Positions 1-5,040 of a stretch of 7,810 bases of DNA are shown in pieces. The stretch covers positions 1,387-9,196 of the forward strand of contig PMNP01000330.1 in the NCBI GenBank assembly GCA_003161755.1, in the 5' to 3' direction. Each line of letters starts with the position of its first letter. Position 1 is the stretch's first letter. A program made the position numbers and the translations under genes. The stretch comes from Ignavibacteriota bacterium. Lineage in GTDB: Bacteria > Bacteroidota > UBA10030 > UBA6906. A model generated the notes under the pieces. The model ran no database searches and had not been told where the DNA came from. It saw nothing but the letters and a program-made list of their open reading frames with translations.

Positions 1-87
1 TCCTTCCGGTATCTGAAATTGTTTCCTCAGGAACAGGAGCTCGCGGAGAGATCATCTCTCCCTGACGGCAGGAAAATGGCAGTGTAA
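1..87 (+). CDS. Possible C-terminal end of an upstream protein (partial)
   Basis: Reading frame 1 is open from the window edge to a TAA at 85-87 and gives 28 residues beginning SFRYLKLFPQ and ending DGRKMAV. It lies 42 bases before the next start on the same strand, which would fit one operon. The residues are too few to name a family. The RYLKLFP stretch after a presumed membrane segment would be compatible with the tail of an NrfD-like membrane subunit, but that is speculation. A second plus-strand frame is also open from base 3 to 65, so the frame choice is uncertain. Confidence 0.4.
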   Translation, partial: SFRYLKLFPQEQELAERSSLPDGRKMAV

Positions 88-129
88 GCACGGCCTTGTC
101 GAGAGCTTTCTTTGCAAAAGGAGATGACA

Positions 130-951
130 ATGTTTCCCTGGGTGTACGGTTTTACGTGGGACGCCGGCAACATCATTTTTCTTGGCCTTTTTCTCACCGT
201 GGCATTGGTTATTGGCGGGACACTTGCTCTCGCCTTGATTCGGGCGATCCGCGACCTTCGGAACAGGAAAGCGGATCAGATACGATGGCGCGAAGATTTT
301 CATGATCTGCCGACGAATCTTCGAATATGCCGGCATCAGATCACCGGCGAGCTCGCGCAACGTGTCTGCCCGCACGCATTCGACTGCCGCGAGTGCGAGT
401 TGCATCCTGTTCTCATCGCCAAGCGAGGAACGCTAACCACCCAGCATCCACCCCTGGGAGTCAAAGTCCCCGCCGATCGATACTACCACCGTGGGCACGC
501 CTGGGTGAAACCTGAGACTGACGGCACGATGCTCATTGGGCTTGATGATTTTGGGACTAAGGTGTTTGGAAAACCTGATGCAATAGTTCTGCCTCAGCCT
601 GGCTCGCCGATTGCGGTCAACGGGACCGCGTGGACAATGCAACGAAACGGCACGACAATCCGGATCCTTTCGCCGATAGATGGTCGCATTCTCGAAACCG
701 GCGATGGGAGTCGGGGATGGTTTCTGAAAGTTGTCCCACGGCAGGAATCCCTTCGGTTGACCCATCTTCTGAGCGGGGATGAGGCCGCGGCATGGATTTC
801 CCACGAACTGGATCGGCTCAAGGCAGGGCTTCATCTTCTCGCGCCCATTCCTTTGCTTGCCGATGGCGGCGAACTCGTACGCGACCTCCCGGCACAATAT
901 CCCGAAGCGGATTGGAACGCCATCTGGGGGAAGCTTTTTCTGGAACCATGA
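130..951 (+). CDS. Membrane-anchored GcvH-like (lipoyl-domain fold) protein with four-cysteine motif, no lipoyl lysine
   Basis: This 273-residue protein starts at the ATG at 130, because AAAAGGAG (116-123) sits six bases upstream. The in-frame TTG at 112 and ATG at 124 lie before or against that ribosome binding site. Residues 12-38 form one hydrophobic membrane segment near the N-terminus, followed by a basic stretch. Residues 67-89 hold C67, C80, C86 and C89 in a C-R-H-x-x-T-G...C...F-D-C-x-x-C pattern that could bind a metal or Fe-S centre. Residues 118-190 resemble glycine-cleavage H protein (YYHRGHAWV, IGLDDFG, then ILSPIDGRILE). Aligning SPIDG with the APVSG of true GcvH puts Gly174 where the lipoylated lysine belongs, so it is unlikely to carry lipoate. 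Proteins of this kind are often labelled GcvH. No other glycine-cleavage gene is present here. A role in a membrane redox complex is my inference. Confidence 0.82.
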   Translation: MFPWVYGFTWDAGNIIFLGLFLTVALVIGGTLALALIRAIRDLRNRKADQIRWREDFHDLPTNLRICRHQITGELAQRVCPHAFDCRECELHPVLIAKRGTLTTQHPPLGVKVPADRYYHRGHAWVKPETDGTMLIGLDDFGTKVFGKPDAIVLPQPGSPIAVNGTAWTMQRNGTTIRILSPIDGRILETGDGSRGWFLKVVPRQESLRLTHLLSGDEAAAWISHELDRLKAGLHLLAPIPLLADGGELVRDLPAQYPEADWNAIWGKLFLEP

Positions 952-966
952 TTCTGCCAAGAGTGG

Positions 967-984
967 AATGCCCAAGAAGGCATT
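967..984 (+). terminator. Weak hairpin after the GcvH-like gene
   Basis: AATGCC (967-972) and GGCATT (979-984) form a perfect six-pair stem with a CAAGAA loop, 15 bases after the stop codon at 951. No run of T follows (TGCATCATTC), so it is at best a poor or factor-assisted terminator. It could equally be chance. Confidence 0.25.
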
Positions 985-1141
985 TGCATCATTCATCGAA
1001 TGTTTTGTATCTTCTCCAACATCGTAAGATTTGCCTCTCTCGTCGTACGCTATTCAGGATAGGACGGAACTCACAATTCACTGCAGGTGTTAACGGAACA
1101 ATGAGTTTTTCCATCATATCAGGATTGTCCGCTGCTTCACT

Positions 1142-1171
1142 TTGACCTTCAATTGTCAATGCTGATCTATT
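1142..1171 (+). promoter_or_regulatory. Possible sigma-70-type promoter of the OmpA-like gene
   Basis: TTGACC (1142-1147) resembles a -35 box. TCTATT (1166-1171), 18 bases further on, matches the -10 consensus at four of six positions. It would give a leader of roughly 95 bases before the ATG at 1272. The match is only moderate and nothing else confirms it. Confidence 0.3.
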
Positions 1172-1271
1172 CAACCTTTTCGTTTCATTTTTCTCATAAC
1201 ACAATAACCCCGTGCATGCACACCCCAGTGCATCAGTAGCACGGCGCCAACCATCAAGGAGGATCCTTCCC

Positions 1272-2738
1272 ATGAACCATCGCTTGACACTATTTCTTTG
1301 TTTAACTCTTCTGATCGGCCTGACTGCCGACCTGGGAAACGCCCAGTTCAGAGACCAAGGCATAGGTGGCGGACTGGGATTTGGAACGACTTTTGGGCAA
1401 ACTGATTTGAAGGATCAGAAAGCGGACTTCTTCGCGCGCGCCTATTTGCGCTATCCTTTGATGTCGCACCTGTTTGGTGAGCTTGGGGCCGGCATGGGAC
1501 GTGTGTCAGGCACGAATGCAGCCGACGGGTCCGATTACAAGACGCTGGTTGCGCCAATCGACTATCGATTCCTCTATAGCCCGCTCTCTTCAGCCAAATG
1601 GGCACCGTATCTTTATGCAGGAGCGGGTGTGTTGCACTATGACATTCAATCTCTTCCGTCAAACGCCACTCCGGGGATTAAGACAAGCAGTTGGACCACT
1701 GTCATTCCCGCAGGCGCAGGCGTTGCAATGAAGATTTCGGACAAAGTCGCGGCTGAAGTGAGCGGCGGCTTTAATTGGACAATGAAACAAACGCTGAATG
1801 GTGTGATGAACGGAAGGAAAGACGACTACTGGACTGCAACTATCGGCCTGACCTATGTGGGTGAAAGTGGAAGTGCCGATCCGGACAATGATGGACTGAC
1901 AAACAGTGAAGAGAAGATTTTTGGTACCGACCCGAAAAACCCGGACACCGATGGTGATGGACTGAAGGATGGCGACGAAGTCAAGATCTATCATACCAAC
2001 CCCTTAAAGTTCGACACCGACGGCGACGGACTCTCTGATGGTGATGAAGTCCTGAAATATCATACCGATCCTCTCAAGGTCGACACAGATGGTGACGGTC
2101 TTTCCGACGGCGATGAAGTCCTGAAGTATCACACCGATCCTCTGAAAGTCGACACTGATGGTGATGGTCTCTCCGATGGTGACGAAGTGTTGAAGTATCA
2201 TACCGATCCGTTGAAGGTCGACACCGATGGCGACGGGTTATCGGATGGCGATGAAGTCCTGAGATATCACACTGACCCGCTCAAGTCGGACACAGACGGC
2301 GGCGGAGTGAACGATGGCGTTGAAGTTGCGCGCGGCACGAATCCGCTTGATCCTTCCGACGACATTCCCAAGAAGGAAGAGTTGAAGGTCGAAGTTGGAA
2401 AAGCCATCGTCCTCGAAGGCATCGTGTTTGCCACCGGCAAGGCGACGATTCAGCCCGAGTCTGAGCCGATTCTGCAAAAGGCATACAATACTCTGGCCCA
2501 AAATGCAGATGTGGCGGTTGAGATTCGGGGATATACAGATAACGTTGGCAAGACGGCAACCAACCAGAAGCTTTCCCTTGCGCGCGCCGAAGCCGTGAAG
2601 GCCTGGCTTGTGAAGAGCGGCATTGATGCATCGCGTGTTGCCTCGAAGGGCTACGGACCGAAGAGCCCGGTAGCTTCGAACAAGACTGCGGCAGGGCGGC
2701 AGCAGAACCGCCGCATCGAGTTCTTCCGCACGAAGTAG
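1272..2738 (+). CDS. OmpA-family outer-membrane protein with thrombospondin type-3-like calcium repeats
   Basis: The protein has 488 residues. The ATG at 1272 is chosen because AAGGAGG (1256-1262) lies nine bases upstream and the product then begins with a signal peptide (residues 1-24, probable cut after GNA). A longer in-frame start at 1212 lacks both features. Residues about 25-197 look like an outer-membrane beta-barrel of alternating aromatic and Gly-rich strands. Residues 203-361 are seven tandem 22-23-residue units; five have an intact D-x-D-x-D-G-x-x-D-x-x-E calcium loop. Residues about 373-488 are an OmpA C-terminal domain: TDNVG at 422-426 with Asp423, LSLAR ending at Arg438, GYGPKSPVASN and GRQQNRRIEF, which in this family bind diaminopimelate of peptidoglycan. 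The likely role is to tie the outer membrane to the cell wall through a calcium-stiffened spacer. It appears monocistronic: intergenic DNA lies upstream and a terminator downstream. Confidence 0.93.
   Translation: MNHRLTLFLCLTLLIGLTADLGNAQFRDQGIGGGLGFGTTFGQTDLKDQKADFFARAYLRYPLMSHLFGELGAGMGRVSGTNAADGSDYKTLVAPIDYRFLYSPLSSAKWAPYLYAGAGVLHYDIQSLPSNATPGIKTSSWTTVIPAGAGVAMKISDKVAAEVSGGFNWTMKQTLNGVMNGRKDDYWTATIGLTYVGESGSADPDNDGLTNSEEKIFGTDPKNPDTDGDGLKDGDEVKIYHTNPLKFDTDGDGLSDGDEVLKYHTDPLKVDTDGDGLSDGDEVLKYHTDPLKVDTDGDGLSDGDEVLKYHTDPLKVDTDGDGLSDGDEVLRYHTDPLKSDTDGGGVNDGVEVARGTNPLDPSDDIPKKEELKVEVGKAIVLEGIVFATGKATIQPESEPILQKAYNTLAQNADVAVEIRGYTDNVGKTATNQKLSLARAEAVKAWLVKSGIDASRVASKGYGPKSPVASNKTAAGRQQNRRIEFFRTK
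1878..2354 (+). repeat. Coding tandem repeat, 69-base period (thrombospondin type-3-like units)
   Basis: Units start at 1878 (66 bases), then at 1944, 2013, 2082, 2151, 2220 and 2289 with an exact 69-base period. Units at 2013, 2082 and 2151 encode identical 23-residue peptides (DTDGDGLSDGDEV, then LKYHTDPLKV). The 1944 and 2220 units are close variants, and the first and last are degenerate. In the first unit the ninth loop residue is Asn instead of Asp; in the last, the fifth is Gly. Although the peptides are identical, the DNA of the three central units differs in about 12 codons in every pairwise comparison. Confidence 0.92.
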
Positions 2739-2762
2739 GTTGAAATACGATAAGTGGTAAGA

Positions 2763-2800
2763 AAAGGCCTCCGGTAATTTGCCGGGGGCCTTTCTGTTTT
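2763..2800 (+). terminator. Intrinsic terminator of the OmpA-like gene
   Basis: AAAGGCCTCCGG (2763-2774) pairs with CCGGGGGCCTTT (2782-2793) over 12 positions with a single G-U pair and a seven-base loop. The T-rich tract TTTCTGTTTT (2791-2800) follows. It begins 25 bases after the stop codon at 2738. Confidence 0.85.
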
Positions 2801-2949
2801 GTCTCAAAGAGAAGGTCGCAAACCGCTAAAGCGGTTGGGTGTGGTTATGCAAACCGTGTGTTGTTAGCCACGACATAAGTTGTGGGCTGATGGGATTCCC
2901 CTGTTGTCCCCTGTCGCACGACTGTCGCTCGTGCATTTACTCGTGCTGG
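2801..2949. other. Intergenic stretch between convergent transcripts, with small palindromes
   Basis: No gene is supported here. AACCGCT-AA-AGCGGTT (2821-2836) is a perfect palindrome with a two-base centre. GCAAACCG occurs twice as a direct repeat (2818-2825 and 2849-2856). GCACGA (2916-2921) pairs with TCGTGC (2929-2934), and TCGTGC recurs at 2941-2946. These may be remnants of an interspersed palindromic repeat, but one locus cannot show that. Confidence 0.4.
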
Positions 2950-2994
2950 TAAAGACAAAAAGAAACGGCCTCGAGACCACTCTCGCTGCCGTTT
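2950..2994 (-). terminator. Intrinsic terminator of the mntA-hepT operon
   Basis: Read on the minus strand, AAACGGC (2994-2988) pairs with GCCGTTT (2969-2963). A second internal stem, CGAG with CTCG (2985-2982 and 2975-2972), closes a short loop. The tail CTTTTTGTCTTT (2962-2951) is T-rich. It starts 28 bases after the hepT stop codon, as expected for the end of this operon. Confidence 0.75.
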
Positions 2995-3022
2995 GTAGAA
3001 GAGGTGGACATATACTCAACGA

Positions 3023-3367
3023 TCACCGCTTTTGTTCGTCTATGATCCCCCGCAACTGCGATGTGAGCCGGGGGAGATCACTGATAAGTGTATTCCACAC
3101 GATGTCCTCGTTCACGTCAAAGTATCCATGGATCAACCTATTGCGCATCCCGATAATATCTTCCCACTGGACTCCGGGGTACAATGAGCGGGTCACATCG
3201 GTGATTCTTGCCGCCGCTTCACCAATGATTTCTAAGTCCTTGAGCACCGCCAGGACTAACTTACGGTCGGCCTTAAAGTCTGTCTTAGTCTTGCCATCGC
3301 AAAATGCAGTTATTTCACCTGCTGCATCGAACATATGGCGGATGCGAATCAGGTCACTCCTGTCCAT
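3023..3367 (-). CDS. hepT: HepT-like HEPN ribonuclease toxin (DUF86)
   Basis: This 114-residue, mostly helical protein has the usual length of HepT. R75-N-R-L-I-H80-G-Y82 matches the R-x4-H-x-Y active-site motif of HEPN toxins. Arg and His are the RNase residues, and the Tyr is the residue AMP-modified by the partner antitoxin in characterised HepT/MntA pairs. Its ATG (3367-3365) lies inside the end of the mntA-like gene, a 14-base overlap in another frame. That fits translational coupling, since no good ribosome binding site is visible. The order antitoxin-then-toxin is the standard one for this type VII system. All key residues are intact, so the toxin looks functional. Close DUF86 proteins of uncertain activity exist, so activity is inferred. 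Confidence 0.9.
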   Translation of the reverse strand: MDRSDLIRIRHMFDAAGEITAFCDGKTKTDFKADRKLVLAVLKDLEIIGEAAARITDVTRSLYPGVQWEDIIGMRNRLIHGYFDVNEDIVWNTLISDLPRLTSQLRGIIDEQKR

Positions 3368-3665
3368 AGAGGAATTGCGCCGAATTGAGAATGTCCGTCC
3401 GAAAATACCTACTCAAATCTTCCGACGTTCGCAAATCCACGCGTCTTCCGCCGAGTATGGAAGAGATGTCGCGTTCCAACGCAGCAAGCTTTAGAAGACT
3501 TGGGGTCATATCAGGCTCGAATTCGATCAGGAGGTCGATGTCGCTGTCCGTCCGGAAGCTCGGCGTCAGAGCAGAGCCAAAGAGTGACAGCCGTCGCACT
3601 CCATGGAGTTTGCAAAACTGAGCAAGGAGCGGTCGAGCGATCGCGATGGAATCTGGAATGGGCAT
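3354..3665 (-). CDS. mntA: MntA-like minimal nucleotidyltransferase antitoxin
   Basis: From the ATG at 3665 the protein has 103 residues, the normal size for a minimal nucleotidyltransferase. It shows the polymerase-beta-fold signature G30-S31-x10-D42-x-D44 (GSALTPSF, then SDIDLLIEF) and a third acidic residue at D77 (RRVDLRT). These residues bind Mg-ATP and catalyse transfer of AMP. In studied pairs MntA adds AMP to the tyrosine of the HepT motif and so neutralises it. The frame also opens with a TTG at 3704, but that triplet is part of a TTGACT -35-like box inside a perfect dyad. I therefore prefer the ATG. If the promoter is right, the mRNA leader is only a few bases long. The gene is followed directly by, and overlaps, the hepT toxin. 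Confidence 0.88.
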   Translation of the reverse strand: MPIPDSIAIARPLLAQFCKLHGVRRLSLFGSALTPSFRTDSDIDLLIEFEPDMTPSLLKLAALERDISSILGGRRVDLRTSEDLSRYFRTDILNSAQFLYGQE

Positions 3666-3675
3666 AATTTCCAAT

Positions 3676-3704
3676 AATATGCCAACTTGCACTTCAAGAG
3701 TCAA
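3676..3704 (-). promoter_or_regulatory. Putative promoter of the mntA-hepT operon
   Basis: On the minus strand TTGACT (3704-3699) matches the -35 box at five of six positions. It is followed after exactly 17 bases by CATATT (3681-3676), which matches the -10 box at four of six. Transcription would start near 3669, just before the ATG at 3665. The spacing is ideal, but the -10 match is only moderate. Confidence 0.5.
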
Positions 3705-3715
3705 TATTTCTTGAA
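3693..3715. promoter_or_regulatory. Perfect dyad overlapping the mntA -35 box (possible operator)
   Basis: TTCAAGA (3693-3699) and TCTTGAA (3709-3715) are perfect inverted repeats separated by nine bases. The centre of the dyad contains the -35-like TTGACT. The position suits a repressor site, perhaps for autoregulation by the toxin-antitoxin complex, but the binding protein is unknown. Confidence 0.45.
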
Positions 3716-3746
3716 CGTCGGCTTCTGGGCCGGCTCTTGCCGTCTT

Positions 3747-3834
3747 CCGGTCTCCCCATTCTCTATACTACATACTCTAAGCAATTTCCTGGCCCAGTCT
3801 CCTCATTCTCCCAGTCTCCCCATCTCCAAGTCTC
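3747..3834. repeat. Degenerate C/T-rich short repeats (about 17-base unit)
   Basis: The unit CCRGTCTCCYCATTCTC occurs at 3747-3763 and 3794-3810. A one-base-shorter copy lies at 3811-3826, and a partial copy (CAAGTCTC) at 3827-3834. Each unit is itself a pair of about eight bases. On the minus strand the repeats read as G-rich GGAGAYTGGGAGAATG-type sequence. A non-repeat spacer of 30 bases separates the first copy from the others. Confidence 0.7.
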
Positions 3835-3931
3835 TCCCGGGGAGCACACATTGACTGTGTGGGATGGCACACTGGCGCACACGCGAACGAACGCTCTCCT
3901 CGGCAATATACTCCAATCGATCGGTATTGGC

Positions 3932-3961
3932 AAAAAAAAGCACCGGGATCGCTCCCGGTGC
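3932..3961 (-). terminator. Strong intrinsic terminator of the 68-residue gene
   Basis: On the minus strand GCACCGGGA (3961-3953) pairs perfectly with TCCCGGTGC (3948-3940) around a four-base loop, and eight T residues follow (3939-3932). It lies about 76 bases after the stop codon at 4038. This is the best-formed terminator in the window. Confidence 0.9.
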
Positions 3962-4037
3962 ATAACGGTTACGGCATTGATTCTAAAGCTTCACTCAGAT
4001 CGTAAAGGCGACATGAAACGCATCGCCCGTCCCAACA

Positions 4038-4244
4038 TTATACCTGACGGAACTCGGCAATCGTGAAGGACTTGTCCCTGACGCTGACGCGCAACCGTCC
4101 CTGAGCCTCAAGCACCAGGTGATTGGGGAATGACGCCTGCAGGTTCTTCTTTGCAACGTCGATGTTCGAAAAACTTGTCCCCTCAAGCCGCTGGCGGGCT
4201 TCCTCTGCAAGGAGTCCAGTTTGACCTACCAGTAAGATACGCAT
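4038..4244 (-). CDS. Small protein of unknown function (68 residues)
   Basis: I do not recognise this protein. The ATG at 4244 is preceded five bases upstream by GGAGG, which decides the start over an in-frame TTG at 4262. The product has a short hydrophobic strand at the N-terminus (MRILLVGQTGLLAEEA), then an amphipathic helix and a charged C-terminal half ending in FTIAEFRQV. There are no cysteines, no signal peptide and no clear membrane segment, so it is probably cytoplasmic. A good ribosome binding site and the strong terminator downstream argue that it is a real, separately transcribed gene. It follows the ArsR-type regulator on the same strand after a gap of 106 bases. A GATAAT (-10-like) lies upstream at about 4301-4296, without a convincing -35 partner. 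Confidence 0.7.
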   Translation of the reverse strand: MRILLVGQTGLLAEEARQRLEGTSFSNIDVAKKNLQASFPNHLVLEAQGRLRVSVRDKSFTIAEFRQV

Positions 4245-4322
4245 TGGTCCCTCCGACCGCAAAGTTCCGTTCTCTCTTCGTTACCTATCTACCATATTAT
4301 CGGCCTCAGAGGAGAGAAGTTT

Positions 4323-4346
4323 AGCGGTTTTGGAAACAAAATCGCT
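4323..4346. terminator. Hairpin just after the ArsR-type gene
   Basis: AGCGGTTTTG (4323-4332) pairs with CAAAATCGCT (4337-4346) around a GAAA loop, four bases beyond the regulator's stop codon. Read as plus-strand RNA it forms ten pairs with a GNRA tetraloop. On the minus strand one pair becomes an A-C mismatch, and only AAACTTCTC follows. It is therefore a doubtful terminator for the regulator and may have another role. Confidence 0.35.
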
Positions 4347-4350
4347 CATA

Positions 4351-4935
4351 TCACGCTTCCGGCTGGTCCACTCTCCAGTATTCCCCGCCTCCACCTTCCC
4401 GTTTCATGAAGCCATGATCAATGAAGGCACGGCGCAATCTTGCCGTATCATCGTTGAATCGCTTGAGGATTCTGTTTACCTCCTTCTCCCCGTACCTGAC
4501 ACCGGGGGTGAAGGCATGAAGCGCATGGCGCACGAGAACGAGGAATTTCTTCTCCTGTGAGGGAAACGCCTTGAAGCGTCCCTCGCGCGTCATAAATGTC
4601 GAAAGGACCTTCTTGTCAAAGGACGAACCATCCACATCTGCCGCGAGGGAAGGCAAATCCTGCACCTTGAGGAGTCGTTTCGCCATCCCTCGTAGCGTGG
4701 CCGGTTCCAGCCTATAGATACTGTAATATCCCTCTGCCTTCGCCTGGACAAGTCCCGCTTTCGCAAGGCGCCCCAGGTGATGGGACACCGTGGGGGCACC
4801 AAGATGCAGGATCTCGGCCAGTTCCTCTACCGCATGCGGACGCACGGCCAGAAGCCCCACAATGCGGAGACGGTTGGGATCAGAAAGGGATTTGAAAAAC
4901 GCGAGGAGTTCTTCCACTGCAAGTTCGGGGACCAT
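4351..4935 (-). CDS. ArsR-family HTH regulator fused to a DUF2087-like domain
   Basis: The protein has 194 residues. Residues 1-85 form a winged helix-turn-helix of the ArsR type: FFKSLSDPNRLRIVGLL at the start, the recognition helix around APTVSHHLGRLAKAGLV (47-63) and the wing AEGYYSIYRL (67-76). The protein contains no cysteine, so the classic ELCVC metal site is absent and sensing by the usual thiol route is excluded. Residues about 108-190 match the DUF2087 pattern (LSTFMTREGRFKAFP, RYGEKEVNRILKRFNDD, LRRAFIDHGFMKRE and YWR), a domain often found with ArsR-type HTHs. Its ligand is unknown to me. The ATG at 4935 follows AGGTG after five bases. The gene's own promoter and a set of inverted half-sites lie upstream, which suggests autorepression. 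The regulated target is not evident. Confidence 0.9.
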   Translation of the reverse strand: MVPELAVEELLAFFKSLSDPNRLRIVGLLAVRPHAVEELAEILHLGAPTVSHHLGRLAKAGLVQAKAEGYYSIYRLEPATLRGMAKRLLKVQDLPSLAADVDGSSFDKKVLSTFMTREGRFKAFPSQEKKFLVLVRHALHAFTPGVRYGEKEVNRILKRFNDDTARLRRAFIDHGFMKREGGGGEYWRVDQPEA

Positions 4936-4943
4936 TATTCACC

Positions 4944-4981
4944 TATCAAATTATTTCTATCAATATCGAAATACTTTGATA
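4944..4981. promoter_or_regulatory. Putative operator with three TATCAA/TTGATA half-sites
   Basis: On the plus strand TATCAAA (4944-4950), TATCAA (4958-4963) and TTTGATA (4975-4981) occur in a row. The last pairs with the second as a perfect inverted repeat across 12 bases, and with the first across 24. They cover the -10 box, the spacer and the probable start site, the normal place for an ArsR-family repressor to bind its own promoter. Confidence 0.55.
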
Positions 4982-4990
4982 CAATGTCAA
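4962..4990 (-). promoter_or_regulatory. Sigma-70-type promoter of the ArsR-type gene
   Basis: On the minus strand a perfect TTGACA (4990-4985) is followed after 17 bases by GATATT (4967-4962), which matches the -10 box at four of six positions. The start would fall near 4955, giving a leader of about 20 bases that contains AGGTG before the ATG at 4935. Confidence 0.7.
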
Positions 4991-5040
4991 GGGCCCCCTG
5001 TGGCCACGCCTTCAGGGCTTCAGCAAGAAGGGGATAGCTG

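Larger units (their letters stand above)
952..1271. other. 320-base intergenic region before the OmpA-like gene
   Basis: I see no convincing gene here: the open frames are short, lack ribosome binding sites and mostly overlap the flanking genes. The stretch holds the weak hairpin at 967-984 and a possible promoter at 1142-1171. It also holds a perfect 10-base palindrome (GTGCATGCAC, 1212-1221), with the first six bases repeated at 1228-1233. The downstream gene's AAGGAGG lies at 1256-1262. The region from about 1150 to 1200 is A+T-rich, as expected near a promoter. Confidence 0.6.
3705..4037. other. 333-base non-coding region with repeats and a terminator
   Basis: No gene is supported here. 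The only long plus-strand frame runs straight through a low-complexity C/T-rich repeat and a strong hairpin, and has no ribosome binding site. The stretch contains the degenerate repeats at 3747-3834, a 6-5-6 hairpin CACACA/TGTGTG at 3845-3861 and the minus-strand terminator at 3932-3961. Confidence 0.6.

Noticed and set aside
433..996. Minus-strand open frame of 187 codons
   Set aside because: It lies opposite the GcvH-like gene, which has a good ribosome binding site and family motifs, and the translation shows no recognisable domain.
989..1363. Minus-strand open frame of 124 codons covering the intergenic region
   Set aside because: It overlaps the signal-peptide region of the OmpA-like gene, lacks a ribosome binding site and shows no family features.
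1878..2354. Regular 69-base repeats as a CRISPR array
   Set aside because: There is no repeat-spacer alternation. The whole unit repeats at protein level, the frame is open throughout, and the DNA copies differ at synonymous sites.
2238..2807. Minus-strand open frame of 189 codons
   Set aside because: It is antisense to the OmpA domain and begins inside the OmpA gene's terminator.
2880..3494. Plus-strand open frame of 204 codons
   Set aside because: It is antisense to the mntA-hepT pair, which has intact catalytic motifs, and it runs through the minus-strand terminator. No ribosome binding site or family resemblance is visible.
3747..3834. Short repeats as a CRISPR array
   Set aside because: Units are only about 17 bases, degenerate and mostly directly adjacent, without uniform spacers or nearby cas genes.
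3737..4066. Plus-strand open frame of 109 codons
   Set aside because: It translates a low-complexity C/T-rich repeat and a perfect terminator hairpin, with no ribosome binding site.
4990..5040. Terminator of the glycosyltransferase operon
   Set aside because: GGCC-based pairings exist around 4991-5008, but there is no stable stem followed by a T tract.
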